Assembly (NCBI GenBank): GCA_032358165.1
Contig: JAALGY010000035.1
Coordinates: 682,001-746,000 of the forward strand
DNA length: 64,000 nucleotides
From: Diplosphaera chodatii
Lineage: Eukaryota; Chlorophyta; Trebouxiophyceae; Prasiolales; Stichococcaceae
Direction of reading: 5' to 3'
The notes under the pieces are model-generated. The model made no database searches, was not told the origin of the DNA, and saw nothing but the letters and a program-made list of their open reading frames with translations. Of the stretch, positions 32,123-45,358 are shown piece by piece (the first letter of the stretch is position 1; each line of letters opens with the position of its first letter). A program made the translations under genes and the position numbers.

Positions 32123-32534
32123 GGCGGACGGTGTGATGTGGTTATCAGGGCTTGGTTTGTCACGACTAGGGCTGTCCCAGAACAAGCACGCATAACACAT
32201 AGCAGCAGCTCACAGCACTGCACACTGGTTGTTGATTCTATTTTAGGGCACAAAGGCGTGTCGGACCTTGGACCGCTGCAGCGTAGGATCGGCAGTATAG
32301 TAGTACAGCTACACAAGCAGGTCGTGGGTAGTTGTGCATCTGGGTGAAACTCTGTGGTGCAGACTGCCAATGTCTCACGTTAGGTTTCGGGCCTGACAAC
32401 GTCTCAAACCTCCTAGCGGTCCTGTTACACGCCCACGATATCAGCACAACCCTAAGCTACAGTGCACCAAGAGAATCCTTGTGTTCCTCACATCGCCTCT
32501 ACTCCCCTGCTACCTGCAACAGAGGGCCCCGAAA
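32123..32534. other. convergent intergenic region
   Basis: This separates the POLA2 stop from the proposed WASH1-like stop. If that protein instead ends at 32965 the gap grows to about 840 bases. No other exon is supported. Confidence 0.4.
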
Positions 32535-35500
32535 TTATTGCCAGGGCGGCGTCGCTGGGCTGTGCCGACGCAGGTACGCCCGCAGGCCCAGCACCTCAGC
32601 ATCGGCTTCATGCTGCCGCTGCGCAGGTGCTCCCCCTGTACAACAGTCCACAGCTCATGCTGAAACCAGTGTATGTCACATCCTCCGGGCCAAGCCTGCA
32701 TATGCAAAAATGAACACATGAAACGAGGAGGGTGTGCAAGAACAAAATGCGTACCCTCCGCATTAGGCAGGCCGTCCTGTGACGGCCGACTGCCCAGCGA
32801 CAGGTGCCGCGCGGAGATGCTACGCTGCATGTCCAGCGCCTGCAGGCCATTGAGCTCATGCAAGGTCAATCACACCCTGATGCTCCCTAGGCCCAGCACA
32901 CATTCATGGCAGACAGCCCTGGCAGCGCCACAACCACAGCATAAACGATTTGATTGGTGCCAGATCATGCAGCCACCTGCTGGCTCTTCCCGCTACCGCT
33001 GCCGCTGCCAAAGGCGCCCTGACCCGGCAGTGGCGGCACCAACTGGGGTGCATCGGTGCCATCTCCGGGTACATTTCTCGCAGCCACTGTAGGGCGTGCC
33101 TCGGATGCGATTGCGCCAGCAGGCTGCTGAGCCTTTGGGCTGCGGGCGGCCGGTGCGACTGGCGCCGCCGCTCGCGAGCTTCGGGCCTGACTGGAGTCGT
33201 TGCCTGGCACCACTCCTGCGCAAAACTGAGGCTGTGGAGACGCAGGCACCTCTTGCTCTGGCTGCGCTCCTGACCGGCTGCCTTGCAAGTGATGAGGCGC
33301 GCTCTGGCTGACAGCCTGTTGGGCATCCTCGCCAATGTCCAGGCTGCTGCTGCGCCCGATCGCTGGGTCCATGGTGACGCTGCGGCGTGTCAGGTGCCGC
33401 CCTGGCTCCATCGGAGGGCCTTTGGGCACAGCGGCATCAGCTTCGATGCCGGCGGCGCTGTCGGCTGTGTCTGTCGTGTGCGGCGCTGGCTGTGCGGCCT
33501 GTTCGAAGGGCGATCGCTGAGGGGCTGCACCTCCGCTGGACTCTTGCCGTGCACCATGAGATTCCGTGCTGTCCGCTGCAGCAGGCGATGCCTCAGCTTG
33601 GACGGTCGGCTGGGCGCTGTCGGCCCTGCTGGCAGGCTGCACCGGAGGGGGCCCTGTTGCCGCCGCTGCAGGAGACCTGGCTGCCGGTACCGATGACCTC
33701 CTGCCTTGCGGCATCTGCGCCGCTGTCGCTGTGTGCTGTGGCGCTGCCAGCGACCCAGTCTGGTGGGGCTCTTGCTCCGCCAGGCTGGCAGAGCTCCAGG
33801 TATCACTTGACCGCACGCCACTAGCTGCACCGCTCGTCCGGCGTTTGTCGCCGGGGCTGCTGTCAGCACCCAAGCTACCCAGGCGCAGTGGCGGCACGGG
33901 AGCTGCTGGCTTCACCGCTGCCCCAGGCTCTGGGCTGGGCATCTGCGGCATTGCACCACCAGTTCCACCAGCTGGTGAGCTGGGCTGCCGGTGTGCCTGC
34001 TGCTGTGAGCTTGCTGCCGTAGGTTCCTGAGCAGCATGCTGCGGCCCGATGCCAAGGAGCGACGACGCGCTGGCTGATGCACGTCGCTTCAGGGTGGGCG
34101 CAGCGCTGGCGCCAGACCCGGTCGCAAACTGCGAGGCTGGCGGCTGCCTGCTCGTGCTACGGGGTGGCAGTGTTGTCCCCGGCCGATCCCATCGCTCGGA
34201 TCGCGTAGCAAGGGACCGCCTGCGGCGTAGTTGCAACCAGATGTGGGTGGCCGCCTGCAGACTGGGGGTGCAGGTATTGCGCAGGCTTCCCAAAGGCAAC
34301 TCCAGGGTGGTTCCGAAAGGTTGGTTTGGACACAGCTTGCCTGGAAGAAAACATGGAGGCTGCTCCAGCAGTTGCGAGGTCGGGCAGCTCCTTTGGCAGG
34401 CTGATCTCCGGCAGCGGGCGTGCCACGGAAGCGGCGCGGCTGAGGGGCCTCGCGGGGCTGGCAGTCGACAGTGCCGGCGACCCGCCACCCGAGCGTAGCT
34501 CCCTTGGCACATCCTGTGCGTGCACACATAAGTGCTGTTGAATATGTGTTCGGTTGGAGACCACCTGCTGCTGAATGGCCGCTGTGACACATCAGCCGCC
34601 CTGGCATGATCACTCGATCAGGCAGCCAGGCAGTTGGAAGGGGCTCGCCTCGGGCAGTGTGGACATGATGCTCTGCATGTCGAATGCTGGCGCCTGCGTC
34701 GCACAGCTGGGCATGGCCGGCAGGTCCACCTCCACCCGGCTGCATTGCATTCAAACATTCCACGGACGTCTGTGATGAACATCGTGGCGCCAGCTCTCGA
34801 CTTCAGACAAAAGCATGCCACATCCGCCTGCAGGCAAGCAAAGCTCCGTTGGACCTGGTGAAGGGGCTGTCTGAGGAGTTGAACATCAGCAGCGCAGCTG
34901 GTGGCACTGAGCCACTGGAAGGCAGCTCCCGGGCTGGTGCCTGCAGCCATGGCAACTCATGTTCCGTCAGTGGCAGTCGGCAGTGGTTTCATGCTTGCAG
35001 TGCTGTGCTCGATGAACGCCGCCATGCACAGTCGTGTCACACACGAATTCTGAAGAGCCTTCACGATGCAGTGCACCTCGTTAGGGAGCTGCAGCTGCAT
35101 TGGCAGCGGCTGATTGAAGAAGTGCAACAGCTCCACCGTATCCTGCCCAGGCACCCGTGCTGCCCTGATGTCCATCGTGCTCGCTTCTCCTTCCGCTGAT
35201 GCTGCCGCCATGGCAGCTGCCATAGACTGCAAGCTGCTTGTGGCCTCTTTCAACGCCTCACTAGCGCCTGAGAGCATGTCGGACGCCAGCTCCAGTGCAG
35301 GCTCTGCTGCGTCCGGGCTGGCGTCGCCATCTGGACTGCTTGCTCTGCTGCCTGTGTGATCCAGTGCAGGATCCGCTGCACACTGTGTTGCAGAGGCCTC
35401 TCGGAAGATGTTGCTGTAGGGGCTGGAGGCCGCAGGGTAGCGTGCTGGCAGCACCACGACGGGTGTGCCGCCGGCTTCCCCCAGCTGCTCCAAGCGAGAC

Positions 35501-35800
35501 TCGACCGCATGCAGCCGCTCTGCCAGATGGTGCGCATCGTCTGCACGCATGTACAAACCGCCAACGTCTTTGCATGTGGTTCACGAATTGTCCTGAGGAT
35601 TTGGAAGTGATGTGGGCATGAAAGTGTCTCTCCTCATGCGCAATGTGCGCACTTGTGTACGCATGTATGCGGGCATGCAGCTGCTGGAAGACGTCGGAGC
35701 TGTCGGTCTGCAGGCCCAGCAGCGCCTGGCAAATGCTCTCGTACGTCTGGCACGGCGGCAAGTCCTGCTGAATGATCGGCACTGTGTGCTGGACTGCCAT
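32535..35800 (-). CDS. WASHC1: WASH1-like protein (WASH complex subunit 1 homologue)
   Basis: WASH1 activates Arp2/3-dependent actin branching on endosomes. The N-terminus matches the WASH homology domain: MAVQHTVPIIQQDLPPCQTY, ALLGLQTDSSDVFQQLHARI, then HHLAERLHAVESRLEQLGEA and VVVLPARYPAASSPYSNIF, corresponding to the animal VPFIQPDL, ALQYLQ, SGDIF and KYPAP..EYGSIF elements. LPEISLPKELPDL may match the later LPDLPG segment. A long exon from about 34250 encodes about 430 Ser/Pro/Ala/Gln-rich residues. It reads to a TGA at 32965, but a GTGGCT donor just before allows two more exons (32839-32755 and 32635-32535) ending YLRRHSPATPPWQ, which I prefer because the phases match. I see neither a WH2/connector motif nor the acidic Trp tail. 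Middle exons are approximate. Confidence 0.68.
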
Positions 35801-36257
35801 GACCTACGCAACGGTGGAGCATGAGGTGGTACAGATCAACGGTGCATGCCTCGATCGCGTGTTGCAGCCGCAGCATACACTTTGATACGCGTCTGCATGC
35901 ATATGCACAAGTGAAGTTGAACACGCATGACATTGGAGCCCATTCTGAGCTGTGCCGCACCCACCCTGTGGCGCTTTGCTACCCAGCCTGGCAAGTTTGG
36001 CAGTTGTAGACTCAGATATCAACTACATTGCTTGCAAGAGGAGCGGGTGAGTACCGAGTTCTCACCCAGCAAGATCGCAGTGTTCGGTCAAGCATATATA
36101 TATGGTTGGTTGCAGATGCTGCCGACTGGTCAAGAGCCTCACTCACCAACACCTAATAATGACTTGTTGTGCAGGCATACTGGGGAGCGGATCATCCGAA
36201 GCTGTTACTATTTGCTGACCGAAAACGTTGTCCGACATGTATGTGTCGCCGAAGCTA
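35801..36257. other. intergenic between two minus-strand genes
   Basis: It should contain the promoter of the WASH1-like gene and the 3' region of the next gene upstream. Only short unlinked open frames occur. Confidence 0.45.
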
Positions 36258-36705
36258 TCAAATGTCATGCAGCTTCATCAGCAACTCTTCTGCTAGCCTT
36301 GCCCGTGCTTCCTGTGGCATGTCTGCAATAGCCACAGGCAGCTCGTTGTGTTGCTCCAGCTGTGCCCACAGCTTCGCCCGCAGGTCTTGCAAGTAGGTCT
36401 CGACACGCAGCTCCTTGTACGCTGCGCTGCGCCTGCTGACAGTGCTGGTGTCTGCACTGCTGATGCAAGCAACCAGTAGAGCAAGGTGCAGGTCTGCATG
36501 CAGCTGTGACCAAGCCTGCAAGGAACGGCTCTGTGTGCGCACACAGACACAACACACATGCAGCCAGATAGAAAGTGAGCACATGGAATCGACACCTTGT
36601 GCCCTCGTCGTCGCATCGATGAGCGTATGGCTGTTGTGCACACCTAGCAGCTGGGCCTGCCAACGGTGCTGGGCGCAATACTGCAGCATCAGCTGGCTCG
36701 GTTCT
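36258..36705 (-). CDS. C-terminal exons of an unrecognised gene
   Basis: Two minus-strand exons (36705-36596 and 36451-36258) join in phase. They read SQLMLQYCAQHRWQAQLLGV, HNSHTLIDATTRAQ, then DTSTVSRRSAAYKELRVETY, LQDLRAKLWAQLEQHNELPV and EARARLAEELLMKLHDI before TGA at 36258. The end is strongly helical and charged. The 5' part lies upstream, probably reaching 37000-37300 where a frame encodes RAAALRLLHQAAISELQGPD, but I could not connect it. I do not recognise the family and propose no function. Confidence 0.5.
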
Positions 36706-37794
36706 CTGCGATGTCGATACAGATGAACCATCTGCATGACCAGAACTCCTGTAGTTGTAGTATCGATCGCTGCTGTTGTCAACATTCTCATAGGCATGAA
36801 CTACAGTCCAAAGTATCAGATGGCAGATTTTGCAGCCGCTATTTGTCCGCACCATCGGCAGATACAGTGCATGGCCCCGATGCTGCTGGCCGGCAGCCAT
36901 CATGGTGGCCTGGTGTCCCGACGATGGTTGCCGAATGCACGGCTGCAGAGGCCTTGCCGCTTAGCAGACGCACTCCGTGTGGTGGTACTGCAGGCTGTCG
37001 GCATGCATCACCCCTAGACTCACTGGGATGGCCTGCCGGCATCAACACCAAACTGGCACCGAGACTGCGCTGCCAGTCCAGCTGTATGGTTGTCAGAGTT
37101 GGATTGTGGTTTGTGCTCCACTGGTCCCAGTGTACTTGCCAACAAGCGCTTGCATGCACCTGCTACATGAGACGGCCGCCTGGCAGAGTCTGGGCCTTGT
37201 AGCTCACTGATTGCCGCCTGGTGCAACAGCCGTAGGGCAGCGGCCCTGCCACACCATATCATCCGATGAGTGTTAGGCAACAGCAAGATATGCTCCGAAT
37301 GGGCGGCTGCACGGTCACGCAGTCGGTCATGCTTGCACAGCAAGCAGCAACCCGACCTCTTGCTGCTTTGCGGCTGCCTCCGCCGAGCATTCCGCCGCTC
37401 ATCCATTCGCCGTGCCCTGATCCCACAGTCAAATGCACTGCAGCGGCATGCGATGTGATTGAGCGCCCAAAGCATGCAGATCGGGGCACTAGCTCATGGC
37501 CATGCATAACTCAAATTTCCTTGGGGAGAAGCAGAGCAGGAAGCTGGCCACGTCAGCAAGCCATCAGTGTGCGGCCAATGCTGGTTTTGCAGACGGTATC
37601 TTTCTAGAATGCTGCCCCGACATACGTTATCACGATGCGATATAGTGACACTGATGACCCATTGCGGATGCAGATCATTTGAATTCATCAGCATTGCTGA
37701 CTGCAATTGAGCATATTCGGGGATTGATATCGAAACGCTGACAACTTCGCGACAGCCAGTCCTTTTGTTGCGCACAGTATACTGCTGAGCAAAC
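36706..37794. other. unresolved 5' part of the minus-strand gene and PAP promoter
   Basis: Minus-strand open frames between about 36780 and 37300 may hold upstream exons of the unrecognised gene ending at 36258, but no phase-consistent chain was found. The right part, next to the ATG at 37795, should contain the promoter of the purple acid phosphatase gene. Confidence 0.35.
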
Positions 37795-40700
37795 ATGGGT
37801 GCTATGCGTTGTTTTGCTGGCCTGATTTTGGTGGCGGTGATGATTTGTCATAGCACTGCAGCGGTGCAGCCGCGCCAGCAGCTTCATGCTATTGCATCTA
37901 AGATGGCGGCATTGCACGCCGGACAGCTCAGCCGCATGATGCGCAGTGGTAGTCTGCATAAGGAGTCGTTCGAGCAGCATAACCCCATGGAACTATATCG
38001 TGCGGCAAATGTGCAGCAGGGCGATCAAATGCGAGCAAGTATGAGCGTCAACACCACGGTGCTGCGCTCCAGCGGCGAGTGGGTGGAGGTCTGCTGGCGT
38101 GATGTCGGCTTTCCAGCTGCCGACGACTATGTGGCACTCCTGGTTCCAGCGCATGCGGCAATGAATCAGACGGCGCCTGCCAAGTACCAGTGGTGTGCAG
38201 TGGCAGAGTCGCATCTGCGCCACGGACACGGCTGCCTCAGCTTCCGGCTGCTCAACATGCGGCAGTCGATGCGCTTCGTGCTGATGCGCAATGGCTTTGA
38301 GTACCCGACAGTGGCTGCCAGCAGCGAGGAGATCATGGTGCAGAATGTCAATGAACCGACCAGCGGCCACCTGGCCTTCACTGCCAGCGCAGGGTGAGTC
38401 GTTCGGGTGAGCCGCACCTGGCAGTTGTTATCAAGCTGAAGCCATTGAGCCTCGCGAGTATCCGCTTGGCTTCAGGTCATGGCAAAGCATCTCAGGCGGA
38501 TGTGGTTGTGCAGGGAGATGCTGGTGCAGTGGACCACACTGAATGCCAAGAAGCCAGTGGCGAGGTGGGGAACCCAGCCAGGGCGGTATGAGCATGCCGT
38601 GGCGGCGGACACTGACACTTACGCCCGCGAGGCAAGCGAGCCTGACGCTCATCTGCAGTGTCCTGACAGGCAGTCTGCACGTCGATGGCATTCTGACGGT
38701 GGTCCTTGCTGACTACCACGACAGGACATGTGTGGCGGGGCAGCAGCAGGGGAGGGGTGGCTGGACCCCGGCTCGTTGCACCGCGCCGTGCTGCATGGCC
38801 TGCAGCCTGACACCGAGTACTTTTACACCTATGGCAGCGAGGTGGGGACGTCAGTTTGAGCAAAGCCGGCTTGCATCTCGCGCGTCGTCTGTGGCTGACC
38901 ATGCACTGGCATGCTGTGGTTGGAGGCACGTCAGGTTCCCATCTACTTGGTGAATGGATGCGCAGGAGCACGGCTGGAGCGATGAAGCGTCCTTCGTGAC
39001 TCCGCCGCCTGTGGGACCTGAGTCCTCCGTCAGCATGCTGGCGATAGCGGACATGGGGCAGGCCGAGGTGAGCTGCTGATTCTGGTTTCAGAGAGCCATG
39101 TATGCGCTGCTGTTTTGGCATGTGACATCTCAGCACGTCGCCAAGTAAGGTTACACCACGACATTGCTGCTCTGTTTGACAACATCACTGTGTTCGCAGG
39201 TGGATGGCTCGAACGAAAATGGGTTTGGGGAGCAGCACCCCAGCCTGGCGACCGTGCGTGGCCTGCTTGCCAATGCAGACGGCCGTCGCCTGGTCATTCA
39301 CAATGGGGACATCAGCTATGCCAGGCAGGTTCCGACCTGGACTCCCCTCTTGTGGCTACTTATTGGCGAACACAATCATTGTCAGCCATTGTCAGGCTGT
39401 GTTATGGTACGTATGGTCTTCCTCAGGGGCTACGGCAGTCAGTGGGAGGTGTTTGCAGACCAGATCCAGCCAGTTGCCCGGCGCATGCCCTGGATGACTG
39501 TGGGCGGCAACCACGAGCGTGACTGGCCGGACAGCGGTGACCGCTATGGCAGCATCTTCGACTCTGGTAGGCTGCCCGTCAACCGTGCACTGGCGCTTTG
39601 CAATTGCATTCAGCACGGCCAGACACGAGTGCAGCTATGCAGCTGCTACTCGCCACCTGCTGACTTCTGCCATACGCTGTCCATCCTGCACCTCAGACAC
39701 AGTATGTGCTGCTGGACAGCATGATGGATGCGGGCCACCTGCAGGTGGGGAGTGCGGGGTGTCGCACCAGAGGCGCTTCAAGATGCCGGCGCCCGCCAGC
39801 GAGGCCACCCCGTGGTACTCCTTCGACTTCGGGCCCATCCACTTCCTGCAGTACAGCACAGAGGTGCCCTTCGACCAGGGCAGCCCGCAGCACAGGTGCG
39901 CCCTGCAGCCGCAGCGCCAACCCTGCTGGGCACCGGCTGCATGCAATGCTGCATGATATGATGTCAGGCATGTCTGCTGCACGTCTGCTGCAATGTAGCA
40001 GACAGGGGGCATGTTGTCTGAGGCGCAGCTGCTGCGACAGTTGTGTTTTGTGCATCCTGAGCCATGCTGCGACTACACGCTTTGACAGCACGGTGCCTGC
40101 TGCAGGTTCATAGTCGAGGACCTGAAGGCCGTGGACCGCAGCCGCACGCCCTGGCTCATCGTCGGCGGGCACCGCCCCATGTACATCGACTCCACCAACG
40201 ATGCGCCGGTGCAGGGGGACCAGACGGTGGCTGCCGACCTGCGCGCCGCCCTTGAGCAGGAGTTCATCAAGTACGAGGTGCGCTGTAAAACCGGCGGGCG
40301 GGCGCACAAAGTGGGTGATACAGCAGGGGCTAATGCACACCCTGGTGTGGCAGTGCAAAAGGTGGGCAGAGTACCAACCAGGGTCAGCTGCAGGAGCAGA
40401 CACTTCCCATGACAGCAACCAGCATTGCCCTGCAACCCAGCAGGTGGACATGACTTGGCACGGGCACCACCACAGCTACCAGCGCACCTGCCCAGTGGAT
40501 GCCGAGCGCTGCCACAGCGAAAACGGTGGCCTCCTGCACCCCTTGACCCCTCACTGAGATTGCTTCCATGTGCCCAAGATCACCTACGGCCCTGCATCCC
40601 CAGCGACGCCGCACTGCACGGCGGCAGCACTGCATGCGCCAGCATGCCATGGAACGCTCCTCACTCAAGGCTGTCGGCCCCTTCTGCGCAGCGGATGGCA

Positions 40701-41265
40701 GCATGCCGCTGCCGGTGCATGTGGTCATCGGCAACGCCGGCGCGGAGTTGTGTTGGAATGTGGCGCCCAAGACGCCCAACCACTTCGAGGTGTGCTTGTT
40801 GCGCTGCGTGCTGCAAGCTGAGCTGCTGCGCCCCAACCGTCGGCAACGACCATGCGGACAGCGCACATGGCTGCTGTTGCTGTTCCGTGCTAGATGACCA
40901 ACTGAGTGATGTGACGCCATCCAGCATGGATTTACCAGCAGCGAGTGTGGTGTCCAGGTGGTGGAGCTGGCGTGGGGCTACATGAAAGTGGACGCCAATG
41001 CCACGCACGTCGTGTGCGAGGTGCGCGGTGCCCATGTGCCCTGCTGTTCTCATCAATCTGCTGCGTGGTCTCTGCGGCATGTCGCGCCCGTGACCCGGTG
41101 TGTCCGGCAACGCAGGCCATCAGCGATGCAGAGGGGCACACAAAGGGGCGCACGCTGGACAGGTTTGTGCTGACCAAGCCGCTGGGCTGGCGCCCCACGA
41201 AGGCGGGGTCAAGTGGTGAGAAACCAGGAGCGGGGGCGGCGGCAGCCAGGCTGGCGTATGCTTGA
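37795..41265 (+). CDS. purple acid phosphatase, secreted (plant high-molecular-weight type)
   Basis: A binuclear metal (Fe with Zn or Mn) phosphoesterase releasing phosphate from organic esters, normally outside the cell or in the vacuole. The first exon (from ATG 37795) encodes a signal peptide (MGAMRCFAGLILVAVMICHS) and an N-terminal beta domain. A fibronectin-like part (LHGLQPDTEYFYTYGSE) precedes the catalytic domain. All five metal-ligand motifs are present in order: IADMG near 39045, HNGDISYAR near 39300, GGNHERDWP near 39500, VGGHRP near 40163 and WHGHHHSYQRTCPV near 40455. The C-terminal part has HVVIGNAGAELCWN and VVELAWGYMKVDANATHV. About a dozen exons; stop TGA at 41263. Phosphate starvation commonly induces this family, but nothing in the sequence shows it here. 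Confidence 0.92.
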
Positions 41266-41784
41266 CGTCGCCGCAGCCACGAGCATGGCTCAAGCGCGCT
41301 TGACCCACCCGCAGCGTGCAGCTACTGATGCGCTCACGGCTGGCACCCTTTCTGATGTGGCGCACTGTATATAAATGTGTTGGGAGCTTCGGTCTGTACC
41401 TTTACCTACCGGTCGCCGGCACCACGATGCCTGAGGTGTTGCCAGTGAACAGTACTCAGGATTGCAGGCCCACATCATGATGGCAGCCGTGCGCCCTTCA
41501 CAAGCCTGGTATTGATTTGGCAAAATCCAGGTCGGGATGTACATTGTAACCCATTACCTTTATACGATTATACCTAGCTCGTGGTAACCCTCTCGAGTTG
41601 TCTCGCACATTCCCTTCTGCCAACAAAAGGCCCATGCAATCCCTTTCGTCCCAGGATAAGATCTCGATCTGCTGGCCCAGGCAGGCTCTTGACGGGCCCA
41701 GGCGACTTCGGTGCACACTTCACTCTTTCACCTCCTGGCTGCTTCTCTAGCGCCGCTCAACCCCAAACCACTTCAGCAATTACC
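41266..41784. promoter_or_regulatory. Lhcbm promoter and 5' leader region
   Basis: The 519 bases upstream of the Lhcbm ATG are less GC-rich than their flanks. A consensus TATATAAA lies at 41368-41375 and a weaker TTATAC at 41560. If the first is used the leader would be about 380 bases long, so the second, nearer site may be the functional one. Confidence 0.45.
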
Positions 41785-44255
<2,471 letters not shown>

Positions 44256-45358
44256 GCATTGTGGAGGATGACCTTGCGGTGTATCATCAGTCCAGCCCAG
44301 CTCATCAGCTCAGCATTTTTTCGGCCACTCTAATGTGGAACCGCGGAAATGACAAAATTTGTTTGGTGGCCTTGCCGTTGCTTGTGTAGGAGATAGCCTG
44401 GTTTTCGTGTGTTGCATCAGCAACGAAACGTTTTGGTAAACGGCAAGCCACACCGTCGTGCAAGGCATGCACGCAGTACCAAAACCAACCAGTCATCCCT
44501 CTTGTACACGCTTTCTGCCATGGGCGCCTGCTGCGATTATATGCAGCTCACAGCCTCTTCAGATAATGACGTGTGATGTCAGCGGCTTCACTGCTTGGCG
44601 TCATCAAACGTTTGTTCCCAAGATCTACACTTTATCAAATCTCCGATGGCGCTGCGAGAGCATGGAACTCTCACACGTGGTAAGCCTCAACTTTGCCACA
44701 TTTCCTTTTCATCTGTGTGAAAATGGCTGTGAACGGCTGAATGCACTGTGTATTCGCCGCTGTACTGCCGATCTGCGGTTCAGTCTGAGCAGACTGCCTA
44801 CAGCGGAAGAGCAGGCCAGCTCTGCGGATACACTGCTCATCTCGCATGCCGGTAGCACGTCTTACGTAGCCTGTCGTACTGCTTGTGGGATGCTTTGCCC
44901 TTTTCATCGGGATCCGCAACCTGTCCATCGATATCGTGAAAGCATCGCGTGAAACTCTTGTCGCCGAAAGGTCTATAGGACGGACCCAGGATTGTCATTG
45001 TATTATGCAGTGAAAGTTGCTCGTCTGGAGGCAGCGCTGCTAGCAGGCAGCGGGCAATGCCGCTGAGCGGCCGCCTCACCAGTGACGCTGTCAGCTGTGC
45101 AGCTCATCTGCATGTGTGCCTTCAGAAGCAATGTAACGGCCCAGACGCAGCTTCCAGCCTTATGTTATGCTTCACTTGAAATAATCACGACAACGCTGTT
45201 TGGGTGAGGTGGCCAGGAACTGTTTCACGAGTGCCCCCGCATGCGGCACCGGAAGCATGTGTGGCTCAATGTGGGAACACAACATACCCCTTGTGGCACC
45301 TTCACATCCAGAACACTCCTGATACATTTATGTGTTACCTCCCAGCCGCGCTCCAACG
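44256..45358. other. intergenic, 1.1 kb
   Basis: A relatively AT-rich stretch between Lhcbm and the first DUF3431 gene. A plus-strand frame at about 44460-44952 and a minus-strand frame at 44837-45079 are open, but neither shows splice continuity or a recognisable domain. It should hold the Lhcbm 3' region and the next gene's promoter. Confidence 0.4.

Noticed and set aside
32965..34590. 541-codon minus-strand frame as a separate gene
   Set aside because: Its upstream part is not in the WASH1 frame, but the main Ser/Pro-rich part follows on from the WASH1-like exons and has no start or promoter of its own.
44458..44952. 164-codon plus-strand open frame after Lhcbm
   Set aside because: It opens at a GTG, has no recognisable domain, and Cys/His/Arg-rich composition looks non-coding.
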